From contig DVNM01000027.1 of NCBI GenBank assembly GCA_018714405.1, positions 1 to 59,044 of the forward strand: a stretch of 59,044 bases of DNA, read 5' to 3'. The position numbers were made by a program, and so were the translations under genes. Under the pieces are notes generated by a model. That model saw only the letters and a program-made list of their open reading frames with translations, did no database searches and was not told the DNA's origin. The stretch is from Scybalenecus merdavium (GTDB lineage: Bacteria > Bacillota > Clostridia > Oscillospirales > Acutalibacteraceae). How positions within the stretch are numbered: the first letter of the stretch is position 1; each line of letters starts with the position of its first letter. Shown one piece after another: positions 35,008 to 43,298 of the stretch.

Positions 35008-35310
35008 ATGAAAATAAAACTGATCAAATTCTTAAAAGCTGTGTTCGCGGCAGGCTGCGGCTTTGCCGTGTCCTACCTGGCGTTTTCCCTGCCGATCGCC
35101 CTTTCAAACGGCGGTGAAGAAAGCGTAATCAAACTAGCCATTGCCGCCGGCGTCTGCGCCGCGCTTTTCGTTTTGCTTTTGGCGGCTTTTGCCCTGGAAA
35201 AGAAAAAAGAGCAAACGGCGCAAAACGCCGCCCGCCGGCAGCGCCACGAGGAACGTACACGTTCCTGCCGTGAATATTACGACGGCACACCTTACCAGGT
35301 GATTCTTTAA
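35008..35310 (+). CDS. Small membrane protein, unknown function, possibly SOS-controlled
   Basis: The 100-residue protein has two predicted transmembrane helices (about 8-33 and 40-64) and a charged C-terminal tail rich in Lys, Glu, Arg and Gln (65-100). No known family is recognised. A strong ribosome binding site AAAGGAGG precedes the ATG. The LexA-like box in its promoter suggests DNA-damage induction, so a division inhibitor or small toxin-like membrane peptide is a possible role; this is inference only. Confidence 0.6.
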   Translation: MKIKLIKFLKAVFAAGCGFAVSYLAFSLPIALSNGGEESVIKLAIAAGVCAALFVLLLAAFALEKKKEQTAQNAARRQRHEERTRSCREYYDGTPYQVIL

Positions 35311-35315
35311 AAGTA

Positions 35316-35350
35316 AACAAAACCGGAACGGTCATCCGTTCCGGTTTTTG
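35316..35350. terminator. Bidirectional terminator between the small membrane protein and the first PepSY gene
   Basis: Perfect stem AAAACCGGAACGG/CCGTTCCGGTTTT (35319-35331, 35336-35348) with loop TCAT. Confidence 0.9.
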
Positions 35351-35358
35351 CCTTTTAC

Positions 35359-36336
35359 TCAGTCGTCATCGATGCGTTCCGATGAGCGATCCAGGATCTT
35401 GCCGGTCTTGGCGTCGATCTCATAGTCATACTCCATACCGCCGCTGTAAAACTCGATCTCGTACACATAGATGCCGTCGTCTTCCTCCAGCTTCGCTTTG
35501 ACGAACGAAGCGTTCGAGGCAGAAACGCCGCTGTCTTTCAAAGCGATCGACTTGGCCTTGTCCACACCGATATATTTTGCGGCCGCCGTGGAACCGGAGG
35601 CCGTTGTGCCTTTTGTTTCGGCCTGCTCACGGTCATAAGAAATAATTTTACCGTCGGAGGCGCGGATCTCAAATTCATATGCGTAATTGCCAGAGACGAA
35701 CTCGATGTCATACTCCTTTACGCCGTCATCCTGATCCGTTTTGGCTTTTGTAAAACGCACGTCTGAAGCGGAAAGTCCGACATGACCCAGCGCGATCGAC
35801 TTGGCTTTCTCAAGCGTGATGGAAGAGCTGCCGGAATTGCCGTTTTGTGCCGCGGTCGTTTGCGCGGCAGTCGTGGACTGCGCAGCGGCACTGCCGGACG
35901 GTGCTGTGCTTTCTGCCTGCTGGCCGCCGGCTTGTGTTGCGTCCTCACCCGCTGTGTCAGCCGGCGCGTTGCCGATCTCCACCGATTCACCGTCCACTTC
36001 GGCAAAGCGGTTCAAAATGGCGCCGTCAGAAGCTTTGATCTCGTAATCATAATCGACCTGGCCGGCCGCAAACTCCACATCATAGATCAGTGTGCCCTGC
36101 CGCAGGTTCAAATCGACATCATCAATGCGTGCCTCTTCGGCCGGGACATTGGCGTCGTCCAAGGCGATGGAGACGGCTGCGTCAGACCCGATCACATTTT
36201 TCTGCACGGTATTCGACGCATAAACGCCTACAGCGGCGCCCAAAACAGCCACCAGCACCGCCGCCACAACGACGGCAAGCACGATTTTATTCTTGCGCGG
36301 CAGTTTGCGCAGCGTTTCGCCGGTAAGTTTTTTCAT
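35359..36336 (-). CDS. Membrane-anchored protein with three PepSY domains
   Basis: The 325-residue protein has a short basic N-terminus, one transmembrane helix at about 17-39, and three PepSY domains outside the membrane at about 48-115, 174-240 and 255-320, each with the pattern A-K-S-I-A-L...G-V...Y-D-(I/V)-E-F...Y-E-(I/F)-(E/D)-x-x-x-G-K-I. A Thr/Ala/Gln-rich linker (120-172) separates the first two. PepSY domains often inhibit or sense proteases at the surface. The frame begins 19 codons earlier, but GGGGGAATCGTT before the ATG at 36336 marks the start. It is a paralogue of the gene at 36522-37694. Confidence 0.85.
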   Translation of the reverse strand: MKKLTGETLRKLPRKNKIVLAVVVAAVLVAVLGAAVGVYASNTVQKNVIGSDAAVSIALDDANVPAEEARIDDVDLNLRQGTLIYDVEFAAGQVDYDYEIKASDGAILNRFAEVDGESVEIGNAPADTAGEDATQAGGQQAESTAPSGSAAAQSTTAAQTTAAQNGNSGSSSITLEKAKSIALGHVGLSASDVRFTKAKTDQDDGVKEYDIEFVSGNYAYEFEIRASDGKIISYDREQAETKGTTASGSTAAAKYIGVDKAKSIALKDSGVSASNASFVKAKLEEDDGIYVYEIEFYSGGMEYDYEIDAKTGKILDRSSERIDDD

Positions 36337-36406
36337 AACGATTCCCCCAAATTCTTCATTCCTATTATACGATGTTTTTCCCGTCTGACACAAGAATACA
36401 ATATGA

Positions 36407-36425
36407 AAATTAAAATTGGATTAGA
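36407..36425 (-). promoter_or_regulatory. Candidate response-regulator operator upstream of the three-PepSY gene
   Basis: Two ATTA-cored half-sites (36409-36412 and 36420-36423) lie 11 bp apart in the same orientation. The surrounding 47 bp, about 36381-36428, is nearly identical to the region upstream of the second PepSY gene. A TATAAT on the minus strand (36368-36363) lies downstream. Confidence 0.55.
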
Positions 36426-36449
36426 AAATTTCATTTTTGCAAAATTTCA

Positions 36450-36486
36450 GCAAACAAAGCCCGGCCTATTGCCGGGCTTTGTTTGC
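36450..36486 (-). terminator. Terminator after the four-PepSY gene
   Basis: A perfect 16-bp stem (36450-36465 with 36471-36486) and loop CTATT lies about 35 bases past the stop at 36522. Confidence 0.85.
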
Positions 36487-36521
36487 TTTATGGGAAGATC
36501 AGTAAAGGAGACATTTAGACA

Positions 36522-37694
36522 TCAGCGGTCTTCGCGTTCGACCGAGCGGTCCAGGATCTTGCCGGTCTTGGCGTTGATCTCGTACTCATATTCCATGTTG
36601 CCGCTTCGAAATTCCACTTCGTACACATAGACGCCGTCCTCTTTGTCCAGCTTTGCCTTTTCAAATGTAGCTTTCGATGCGGAAACGCCGCTGTCCTTCA
36701 AAGCGATCGACTTGGCTTTTTCCGTGCCGATATAGTTGCCGGAAGAAGTTGTGGACGCTGAGGTGGTTTTCTGCCCCTCGGCACGTTCACGGTCATAAGA
36801 AGTGATTTTGCCGTCAGAAGCGCGCACTTCAAATTCATACTCGTAGCTGCCGGAAACGAACTCGATGTCGTACTCTTTTACGCCGTCGTCATAATCCGTT
36901 TTGGCTTTTGTAAAACGCACGTCCGAAGCGGACAGGCCGGCATGCTTCAGTGCGATGGACTTTGCCTCAGCCAAAGTTACGGCAGAACTGCTGCTCTGAG
37001 AAGAAGTGGTTTTCTGGGAAGAGGTGGTCTTTTGCGCATCGGCGCGCTCACGGTCGTAAGACGTGATCTTGCCGTCGGAAGCGCGCACTTCAAACTCATA
37101 CTCATAGCTGCCGGAAATGAACTCGATATCGTACTCTTTTACACCGTCGTCATAATCCGTTTTGGCTTTTGTGAAGCGCACATCCGAAGCAGACAGCCCG
37201 GCGTGTTTCAGTGCGATCGACTTTGCCGAATCCAGTGTAACACCTGCGCTGTTCTGCGCGGCAGTCGTCTGCGAAGCAGAGTCACCGGTCGCTTGGCTGC
37301 CGCCTGCAGCGGCCGTTGTCGTTTCAGCCGTAGTGCTGACTTTCTCACCGTCCGCCTCGGCCAAACGGTTCAAAATGGTACCGTCAGAAGCTTTGATCTC
37401 GTAATCGTAATCCACACGGTCGGCCTCAAACTCCACATCGTAGACCAGCGTACCTTGTCTCAAGTCCAGGTCCACATCGTCGATGCGTGCCGCCTGCGCC
37501 GAGACGTTGGCGTCGTCCAGTGCAATGGAAACGGCTGCGTCAGACCCGATCACATTTTTCTGCACGGTGTTCGACGCATAAGCGGCAACACCTGCACCGA
37601 GAACGGCCACACCAGCCACAACAGCCACGCCCAAAATGAGCATTTTTTTCTTTTTTGGTAAGCTGCGGATCGTTTCACCTGTAAGTTTTTTCAT
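36522..37694 (-). CDS. Membrane-anchored protein with four PepSY domains
   Basis: The 390-residue protein has a basic N-terminus, one transmembrane helix at about 17-39, and four PepSY domains at about 48-115, 152-216, 238-304 and 319-385. The two central domains are almost identical, a recent internal duplication; the gene differs from its neighbour mainly by this extra copy. Ser/Thr/Gln linkers join the domains. TATGGAGGAATAAG gives a strong ribosome binding site. It lies next to a two-component system, and its promoter carries the same candidate operator as the regulator gene. Confidence 0.85.
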   Translation of the reverse strand: MKKLTGETIRSLPKKKKMLILGVAVVAGVAVLGAGVAAYASNTVQKNVIGSDAAVSIALDDANVSAQAARIDDVDLDLRQGTLVYDVEFEADRVDYDYEIKASDGTILNRLAEADGEKVSTTAETTTAAAGGSQATGDSASQTTAAQNSAGVTLDSAKSIALKHAGLSASDVRFTKAKTDYDDGVKEYDIEFISGSYEYEFEVRASDGKITSYDRERADAQKTTSSQKTTSSQSSSSAVTLAEAKSIALKHAGLSASDVRFTKAKTDYDDGVKEYDIEFVSGSYEYEFEVRASDGKITSYDRERAEGQKTTSASTTSSGNYIGTEKAKSIALKDSGVSASKATFEKAKLDKEDGVYVYEVEFRSGNMEYEYEINAKTGKILDRSVEREDR

Positions 37695-37717
37695 ATCTTA
37701 TTCCTCCATATAAAAAT

Positions 37718-37751
37718 TTGTGTCAGACGTTGTTCCCTCCGTCTGACACAA
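37718..37751. repeat. 12-bp perfect inverted repeat in the leader of the four-PepSY gene
   Basis: TTGTGTCAGACG (37718-37729) and CGTCTGACACAA (37740-37751) are perfect complements with a 10-base loop. The three-PepSY gene keeps only one arm, so the second arm is specific to this copy. It may be an operator or an RNA stem at the start of the transcript. Confidence 0.7.
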
Positions 37752-37764
37752 GAATACGATATGA

Positions 37765-37783
37765 AAATTAAAACTAGATTAGA
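37765..37783 (-). promoter_or_regulatory. Candidate response-regulator operator upstream of the four-PepSY gene
   Basis: ATTA cores at 37767-37770 and 37778-37781 are 11 bp apart, within a 47-bp block shared with the region at about 36381-36428. The same repeat occurs before the response regulator gene. Confidence 0.55.
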
Positions 37784-37905
37784 AAAAAGAAATTTTCGAA
37801 AAAATTTTTTTATGCTGATTTTACCGGCCGGATACACCACATTGAAACCAGCTGCAAGAAAATGATTTAAAAAGAATTAATAACCTATTAGCATAATTTT
37901 TCATT

Positions 37906-37937
37906 AAAAATGCCGGAAGTGTCTTTCCGGCATTTTT
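37906..37937 (-). terminator. Terminator after the sensor kinase
   Basis: AAAAATGCCGGAA (37906-37918) pairs with TTCCGGCATTTTT (37925-37937). Between here and the PepSY gene promoter (37784-37905) the sequence is AT-rich with no gene. Confidence 0.88.
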
Positions 37938-37986
37938 AGCATTTATTTTGATTTTCTCTGCTTCAGCCATAAAGCACCCAGCTGTT

Positions 37987-39396
37987 TTATACGCCGGACA
38001 ACGGCATATAAACATAAAACGTGCTGCCCTTGTTTTCGCGGCTTTCCACCTTTAAGGAAAAGCCGTGCAGATCGGCAATGCGCTTGACGACAGCCAGGCC
38101 AATGCCGAGGCCGTGCTTTTGGTCCTGCGACGTGCGCGAAGCATCGGCGCGGTAAAACTTTTGCCAAATGCGCTCGGTCTGCTCGGGCGTCATGCCGGCG
38201 CCCGTGTCCGCCACGCTGAGTACCGCCTGCGTGTCTGCACGGTGCAGACCCACCGTGATCGTGCCGTCTGGCCGGTTGTAGCGGTAAGCGTTTGAAAGCA
38301 GATTGACGAGCATCTGTTCAAAAAGGCCGGAGCTGACCGGCAAAGAGATTTCGCGCTCGATCTCAGTCGACAGGCGGATGCCGTTTTGCAGCGTACCGGC
38401 AAAATCGTTGCAGACCTGCTGCGTCAGCTGCGAAACGTCAGCCGTGTGCAGATCGGGCGGCGCATCCATACGCTCCAGCCGGGCATAGGAAAGCATTTCT
38501 TCCACAATGGCGCTCATGCGCGCCGCCTGGCGTGAGATCACCTGTAAGCTGTTTTTATAAGCCTGCGCATCGCGGTCTTTTTTCAGGGCAAATTCACACT
38601 GTGCCGAAATGACCGAAAGCGGCGTGCGCAGCTCGTGCGAAGCGTCGGATGTAAATTGCTTTTCCGCCTCAAAGGAGCGTTCCAAACGGTCAAACATGGA
38701 GTTGAATGTGCCCGCAAGCTGCGCCAGCTCGTCCTGCTGCGGCGGCATTTCGATGCGCTTCGACAAATCGCGGCCGTCGCTGATCTGTTCGGCAGCCGCG
38801 GCGATTTTTTGAATGGGCCGCAGCGAACGCCGGGCCATCAGATAACCGCCGAGGATGGCCACAAGCGCAAACAGCGGCAAAAGCATCAGCGAAAGACGCA
38901 CCGTCTGCGACAAAATGGTCTGGTTGGCGTTTTCATTGACAACGCCTTTGAGCACGAGTCCCTCCAAATGCTCAATCTCAAGCGCTTCAAAATAAACATA
39001 ATACATTTCGCCTTCGCGGCTGACTTCACGGATTTTGCCCGAAAGATCGACTGGGCAGTTCACAACGCCGTTGCCGTAAAGCAGATTGCCCTGCGCATCA
39101 TAAAGAGATGTGTATACGCCGTTCAACTCGTCCAGGAAATCATCGTCGATCTCAATATAACCGCCGCGATACTCCAAATACTGGTCCTCTTCATCCTCTT
39201 CTGCGTCAGCCATGGAAAACAAAAACTCGATCTCCTGCGCGTTGGCTTCCACCGTACTGAGCAGCAATTCACGAATGTTGGTGTGCAGTACAGAATTATT
39301 AATGACGAACATCAGGCCGAATGCCAATGCCGTGATGAGAATGACAAGCACCGAAAACCACAGCGTGATCCTGGCCTGCAGGGAAAGCTTTTTCAT
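37987..39396 (-). CDS. Sensor histidine kinase, OmpR-partner type
   Basis: The 469-residue protein has two transmembrane helices (about 11-32 and 165-187) around an extracytoplasmic sensor domain containing an acidic stretch (63-90), then a HAMP domain (about 188-240), the phospho-acceptor His254 in S-H-E-L-R-T-P-L, and an ATPase domain with N-L-L-S-N-A-Y-R-Y, D-T-G-A-G-M and G-L-G-I-G-L-A-V-V. The start overlaps the regulator stop by 4 bases and follows GGAGG. The signal is unknown; the acidic sensor patch could bind cations or cationic peptides. Confidence 0.92.
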   Translation of the reverse strand: MKKLSLQARITLWFSVLVILITALAFGLMFVINNSVLHTNIRELLLSTVEANAQEIEFLFSMADAEEDEEDQYLEYRGGYIEIDDDFLDELNGVYTSLYDAQGNLLYGNGVVNCPVDLSGKIREVSREGEMYYVYFEALEIEHLEGLVLKGVVNENANQTILSQTVRLSLMLLPLFALVAILGGYLMARRSLRPIQKIAAAAEQISDGRDLSKRIEMPPQQDELAQLAGTFNSMFDRLERSFEAEKQFTSDASHELRTPLSVISAQCEFALKKDRDAQAYKNSLQVISRQAARMSAIVEEMLSYARLERMDAPPDLHTADVSQLTQQVCNDFAGTLQNGIRLSTEIEREISLPVSSGLFEQMLVNLLSNAYRYNRPDGTITVGLHRADTQAVLSVADTGAGMTPEQTERIWQKFYRADASRTSQDQKHGLGIGLAVVKRIADLHGFSLKVESRENKGSTFYVYMPLSGV

Positions 39397-40067
39397 GCAT
39401 CCTCCTTCAAAACGTAGCCATAGCCGCGCACCGTGTGGATCAGCTTTTTGTCAAAGCCTTCATCCACCTTTTTGCGCAGATAGCGGATGTAGACGTCGAT
39501 CACATTGGTGCCGCCGGAATAGTCAAAATCATAAACGCTGTTTTCAATGGCCTCACGGGTAAGCACCGTGTTTTTATTTTTCATCAGGCACTCCAAAATG
39601 GCGAACTCCTTGGCGGAAAGGCGGATCGCCTTGCCGGCGCGGCTGACCTCGTGTGTCTGGATATTCAGCTGCAGATCGGCCGCCGTATACACATTGCCGG
39701 TGCTGCCGGACTGGCTGCGCACGGCTGCGCGGATGCGTGCAAGCAGTTCTTGAAACGAAAACGGTTTGAGGATATAGTCGCTGGCGCCAAGATCCAGCCC
39801 GCGCACACGGTCCTCCACATCATCGCGCGCTGTTAAAAAAAGGATCGGCGCACGCCCGCCGCGACTGCGGTAGCTGCGCACAATGTCAAACCCGTTCTGC
39901 CCGGGCAGCATCACATCCATCAGCACAACGTCGTAATCGGCCGACTCCATGTAAAGCAGCGCATCGCTGCCATCCAGGCAGCAGTCGCAGCTGTAGCCCT
40001 CGTCCTCCAGCTCCATTTTGATCACGTCGCTTAAATCCTTTTCGTCCTCAACAACCAAGACTCTCAT
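39393..40067 (-). CDS. OmpR/PhoB-family response regulator
   Basis: The 224-residue protein has a receiver domain with the acidic pair E7-D8 and phospho-acceptor Asp51 in L-M-D-V-M-L-P-G, the conserved Thr in F-L-T-A-R-D, and the Lys in I-L-K-P-F. The C-terminal winged helix ends with V-R-G-Y-G-Y-V-L. The ATG at 40067 gives the family start M-R-V-L-V-V-E-D-E. It probably controls itself and both PepSY genes through the shared 11-bp-spaced repeats. Confidence 0.93.
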   Translation of the reverse strand: MRVLVVEDEKDLSDVIKMELEDEGYSCDCCLDGSDALLYMESADYDVVLMDVMLPGQNGFDIVRSYRSRGGRAPILFLTARDDVEDRVRGLDLGASDYILKPFSFQELLARIRAAVRSQSGSTGNVYTAADLQLNIQTHEVSRAGKAIRLSAKEFAILECLMKNKNTVLTREAIENSVYDFDYSGGTNVIDVYIRYLRKKVDEGFDKKLIHTVRGYGYVLKEDA

Positions 40068-40115
40068 TTTCCATACCTGCCCATTCAAAATTTGCAGTTT
40101 TATTGTTGCATAAAA

Positions 40116-40134
40116 AGATTAAAAACAGATTAAA
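40116..40134 (-). promoter_or_regulatory. Candidate autoregulatory operator of the response regulator
   Basis: The 8-mer AGATTAAA occurs at 40116-40123 and 40127-40134, a direct repeat with an 11-bp period, in the short gap between the Tex stop and the regulator start. This is the usual layout for OmpR/PhoB-type binding sites. Confidence 0.6.
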
Positions 40135-40137
40135 GCC

Positions 40138-42276
40138 TTACTGCGGCTTTTTCATCGTAAGACTGATGCGTTTTTTGGCCGCATCGACCTGCAGCACCCA
40201 TACTGTAACGATATCGCCGACTTTCAGCACGTCAGACGGGTGGCGGATGTAACGGCTGGTGATCTGCGAAATGTGCACAAGGCCGTCCTGGTGCACGCCG
40301 ATGTCTACAAAAGCGCCAAAGTCCACCACATTGCGCACGGTGCCTTTCAGCTCCATGCCGGGCTTCAAATCTTCTATACCTAAAATATCGGTACGCAGCA
40401 TCGGCTGCGGCAGCTCGTCGCGCGGGTCGCGCCCGGGCTTTTGCAGTTCCGAAACAATGTCTTTCAGCGTTGGCTCGCCGACATCCAGACGCTTTGCAAT
40501 GGCCGATGCGCCCATCGTTTTTACGACCTGGCCGACAGCCGCCGTCTTTCCGGTGCGCACTTCCTGCTCGCTGACGCCGCACAGCGCAAGCAGCTTTTCC
40601 GCCACGGCGTAGCTTTCCGGGTGCACGGCCGTGTTGTCGAGCACATTTTTGCTTTCGCGCACACGCAGAAATCCGGCACACTGTTCAAAAGCTTTCGGGC
40701 CGAGCTTGCTGACCTTTTTCAGCTGTGCGCGCGAGGTAAAGCCGCCGTTTTCGCGACGAAATGCCACAATGTTTTTGGCCACGCTCTGCGAAATGCCGGC
40801 CACACGGGACAAGAGCGGAACAGAGGCGGTGTTCAGATCTACACCAACAGAGTTCACGCAGTCCTCCACAACGCCGTCCAGCGCCTCGTTTAACTGCTTT
40901 TGCGGCATATCGTGCTGATACTGGCCTACACCGATCGCCTTCGGGTCGATCTTTACCAGCTCGGCCAGCGGATCCTGCAGGCGGCGCGCGATCGAAACGG
41001 CCGAACGCAGGCTGACGTCGTACTGCGGAAACTCCTCAGCCGCCAATTTAGAGGCGGAATAGACGGACGCACCGGCCTCACTGACGACCATATACACAAT
41101 GCCGCGATCCAGCTCACGGATCACTTCTGCGGCAAATACCTCCGTCTCGTGCGAAGCCGTGCCGTTGCCGATGGCGAACATCTGCACATGGTATTTATGC
41201 ACCAGGTCTTTGATGATTTTCTTGGCCTGTTCTATTTTGCTGTGCGGCGGTGCGCAGTAAATGACCGCAGTGTCGAGCACTTCGCCGCTTGCATCCACGA
41301 CGGCCACCTTGCAGCCGGTGCGGTAACCGGGATCAAGCCCGATCGTGACTTTGCCCTTAACAGGCGGCTGCATCAGCAGCTGGCGCGTGTTGTCGGCAAA
41401 CACACGGATGGCATTTTCATCGGCGTTTTCGGTTATCTCGCTGCGCAGTTCACGCTCAATACTCGGAAAAATCAGGCGCGTATAAGCATCTTCGATCGCA
41501 GCGTCCACATACGCTGCACAGGGGCCGCCTTTCAGGTGCAGCTGGCGCAAAATAGCCAGGCCGCTTTCCCGGTCATAGGAAATGCCGGCTTTTAAAAATC
41601 CCTCTTTTTCGCCGCGGTTGACTGCCAGCACACGGTGGGCGGCAATTTTCCTGACCGGCTCGCTGTAAGAAGCATACATTTCATAAACGCCGGCATCCTC
41701 CTGCGCTTTTTCGCTGACAAGGCTGCCGTTCATTTTGCAGGAATAACGGATGCGTTTACGCCCGGCCGGATCGTCGGAGATCATCTCAGCCACAATGTCC
41801 TGCGCACCGGCCAGCGCGTCTTCCACCGTGGCCACCTCGTCATTCAGATAACCGGCAGCGGCTGCGCACGGGTCTGCATCCGGCGCCTGGGCATAAAGCA
41901 GATCGGCCAGGCCCTGCAGCCCTTTTGCACGCGCGACCGATGCGCGCGTTTTGCGTTTTGGCCGGTACGGGCGGTAAAGGTCTTCCAGTTCCGTAAGCGT
42001 TGCCGCCGCCTGCAAGGCTGCCTCCAGCTCCGGCGTCAGCTTGCCCTGCTCCCCGATCGCGGCCAAAATCTTTTCGCGCTGCGCGTCCAGATTGCGCAGA
42101 TAATTCAAACGCTCAAAAATCTGGCGCAGCACCTGGTCGTCGAGCGAACCGGTCATCTCTTTACGATAACGCGCAATAAACGGGATGGTGTTGCCCTGGT
42201 CGATCAGATAGATCGTGTTTTCAATTCTTTTGGGGCTGACCGAAAATTCTTCGGCCAACTTTGCAATAATATCCAT
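40138..42276 (-). CDS. tex: Tex-family S1 RNA-binding protein
   Basis: The 712-residue protein has the N-terminal Tex helical domain, a YqgF/RNase H-like domain (I-G-L-D-P-G-Y-R-T-G-C-K about 325), helix-hairpin-helix repeats (about 490-560), and a C-terminal S1 domain (about 630-705, G-x-V-x-x-V-V-D-F-G-A-F-V-D-I-G). Tex binds nucleic acid and associates with transcription in other bacteria. The frame is open 47 codons upstream, but the ATG at 42276 follows AAAGGGAAAAA and matches the family start. Confidence 0.93.
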   Translation of the reverse strand: MDIIAKLAEEFSVSPKRIENTIYLIDQGNTIPFIARYRKEMTGSLDDQVLRQIFERLNYLRNLDAQREKILAAIGEQGKLTPELEAALQAAATLTELEDLYRPYRPKRKTRASVARAKGLQGLADLLYAQAPDADPCAAAAGYLNDEVATVEDALAGAQDIVAEMISDDPAGRKRIRYSCKMNGSLVSEKAQEDAGVYEMYASYSEPVRKIAAHRVLAVNRGEKEGFLKAGISYDRESGLAILRQLHLKGGPCAAYVDAAIEDAYTRLIFPSIERELRSEITENADENAIRVFADNTRQLLMQPPVKGKVTIGLDPGYRTGCKVAVVDASGEVLDTAVIYCAPPHSKIEQAKKIIKDLVHKYHVQMFAIGNGTASHETEVFAAEVIRELDRGIVYMVVSEAGASVYSASKLAAEEFPQYDVSLRSAVSIARRLQDPLAELVKIDPKAIGVGQYQHDMPQKQLNEALDGVVEDCVNSVGVDLNTASVPLLSRVAGISQSVAKNIVAFRRENGGFTSRAQLKKVSKLGPKAFEQCAGFLRVRESKNVLDNTAVHPESYAVAEKLLALCGVSEQEVRTGKTAAVGQVVKTMGASAIAKRLDVGEPTLKDIVSELQKPGRDPRDELPQPMLRTDILGIEDLKPGMELKGTVRNVVDFGAFVDIGVHQDGLVHISQITSRYIRHPSDVLKVGDIVTVWVLQVDAAKKRISLTMKKPQ

Positions 42277-42313
42277 AGTTTTTCCCTTTCCGATACGGAT
42301 AAATATATATCTT

Positions 42314-42343
42314 ATTATACAATAAACGCCGGGCACTGTGCAA
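42314..42343 (-). promoter_or_regulatory. Promoter of tex
   Basis: Minus-strand TTGCAC (42343-42338), 18-bp spacer, TATAAT (42319-42314). Confidence 0.7.
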
Positions 42344-42369
42344 GTTTGCAAAAAAGCAGTGGATTTTCC

Positions 42370-42384
42370 TACCATTTCATGGTA
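42370..42384. promoter_or_regulatory. Short perfect palindrome upstream of the HAD-trxA-trxB operon
   Basis: TACCAT TTC ATGGTA is a perfect 6-bp inverted repeat in the tex/HAD intergenic region, where the operon promoter should lie (TTGCAA at 42346-42351). It may be an operator; no regulator is identified. Confidence 0.4.
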
Positions 42385-42428
42385 ACATAAGAATAGGCAT
42401 AAAACTGTTTTCTGCACGGAGGAAGACT

Positions 42429-43298
42429 ATGTGCAAAGAGATCTGCACTGAAAAAAAGATCAAGCTGTTCGCTTTGGATCTGGACGGCACCTCGCTTGCC
42501 CCAGACGGCGCGTTTTCACCGCTGATGCACCTTGCGCTGCAAAAAGCGGCCGAAAACGGAATTGCCGTAGCCGCCGCCAGCGGCCGCGCACTGCACGCCC
42601 TGCCCGACTGTGTGCGCCGTGCACCCGAGATCCGCTATGCCATTACCTCCAACGGCGCCGCGGTATACGACCTGCAAACCGGTGAAAAACTGTGTGCCTA
42701 CACCCTGTCGCCCGCCGCGGCCGAACAGGTGCTGCAGATCATGGAGACAGAAAAGGGCGCATTTGTAGAATATACAGTAGAAGGACAGGCCTATGCGCCG
42801 GCTGAAATGGTGCGCGCGCCCGAAAAATTCGGCCGCACGGCAAAAGCCGCTGACTATGTGCGCCGCACACGAAAGCCCAGCGAGCACTTTTTTGCCGACG
42901 CACGCGCCCATATTGGTGAATTGGACTGCATTGACGCCTACTGCGCCAGTAAAGAAGCGTTTGAAGCGCTGCGGGACCGCGTGCAGAAGATCGACGGACT
43001 GTACACCACGTCTTCTTTTCCAAACATGCTTGAAATTTCAGACGCACGCGCCGGCAAGGCAAATGCACTGCAATATCTTTGCCGGCAGCTGCACATACAT
43101 ATAAAAGAGACAGCTGCTTTCGGCAATGCCGACAACGACAGCGCCATGCTGCTTGAAAGCGGCTGCGGCATCGCCGTAAGATCCGCAAGCCCCGCCTGCA
43201 AAGCGGCGGCCGACTTTCTGACCGGCGACCCGCAGGAAGACGGCGCAGCAAAAGCCATGCTGCAGCTGATGCAAAATCAAAAGGAGGACAAAATATGA
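42429..43298 (+). CDS. HAD-superfamily Cof-type hydrolase
   Basis: The 289-residue protein has motif I A-L-D-L-D-G-T near residue 16, motif II A-A-S-G-R-A, and motif IV G-N-A-D-N-D-S-A-M-L near 235, with a type IIB cap. Substrate unknown. CGGAGGAAG precedes the ATG, and the stop overlaps the trxA start by 4 bases, tying it to the thioredoxin genes. It is not a close copy of the HAD protein at 14281-15099. Confidence 0.88.
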   Translation: MCKEICTEKKIKLFALDLDGTSLAPDGAFSPLMHLALQKAAENGIAVAAASGRALHALPDCVRRAPEIRYAITSNGAAVYDLQTGEKLCAYTLSPAAAEQVLQIMETEKGAFVEYTVEGQAYAPAEMVRAPEKFGRTAKAADYVRRTRKPSEHFFADARAHIGELDCIDAYCASKEAFEALRDRVQKIDGLYTTSSFPNMLEISDARAGKANALQYLCRQLHIHIKETAAFGNADNDSAMLLESGCGIAVRSASPACKAAADFLTGDPQEDGAAKAMLQLMQNQKEDKI

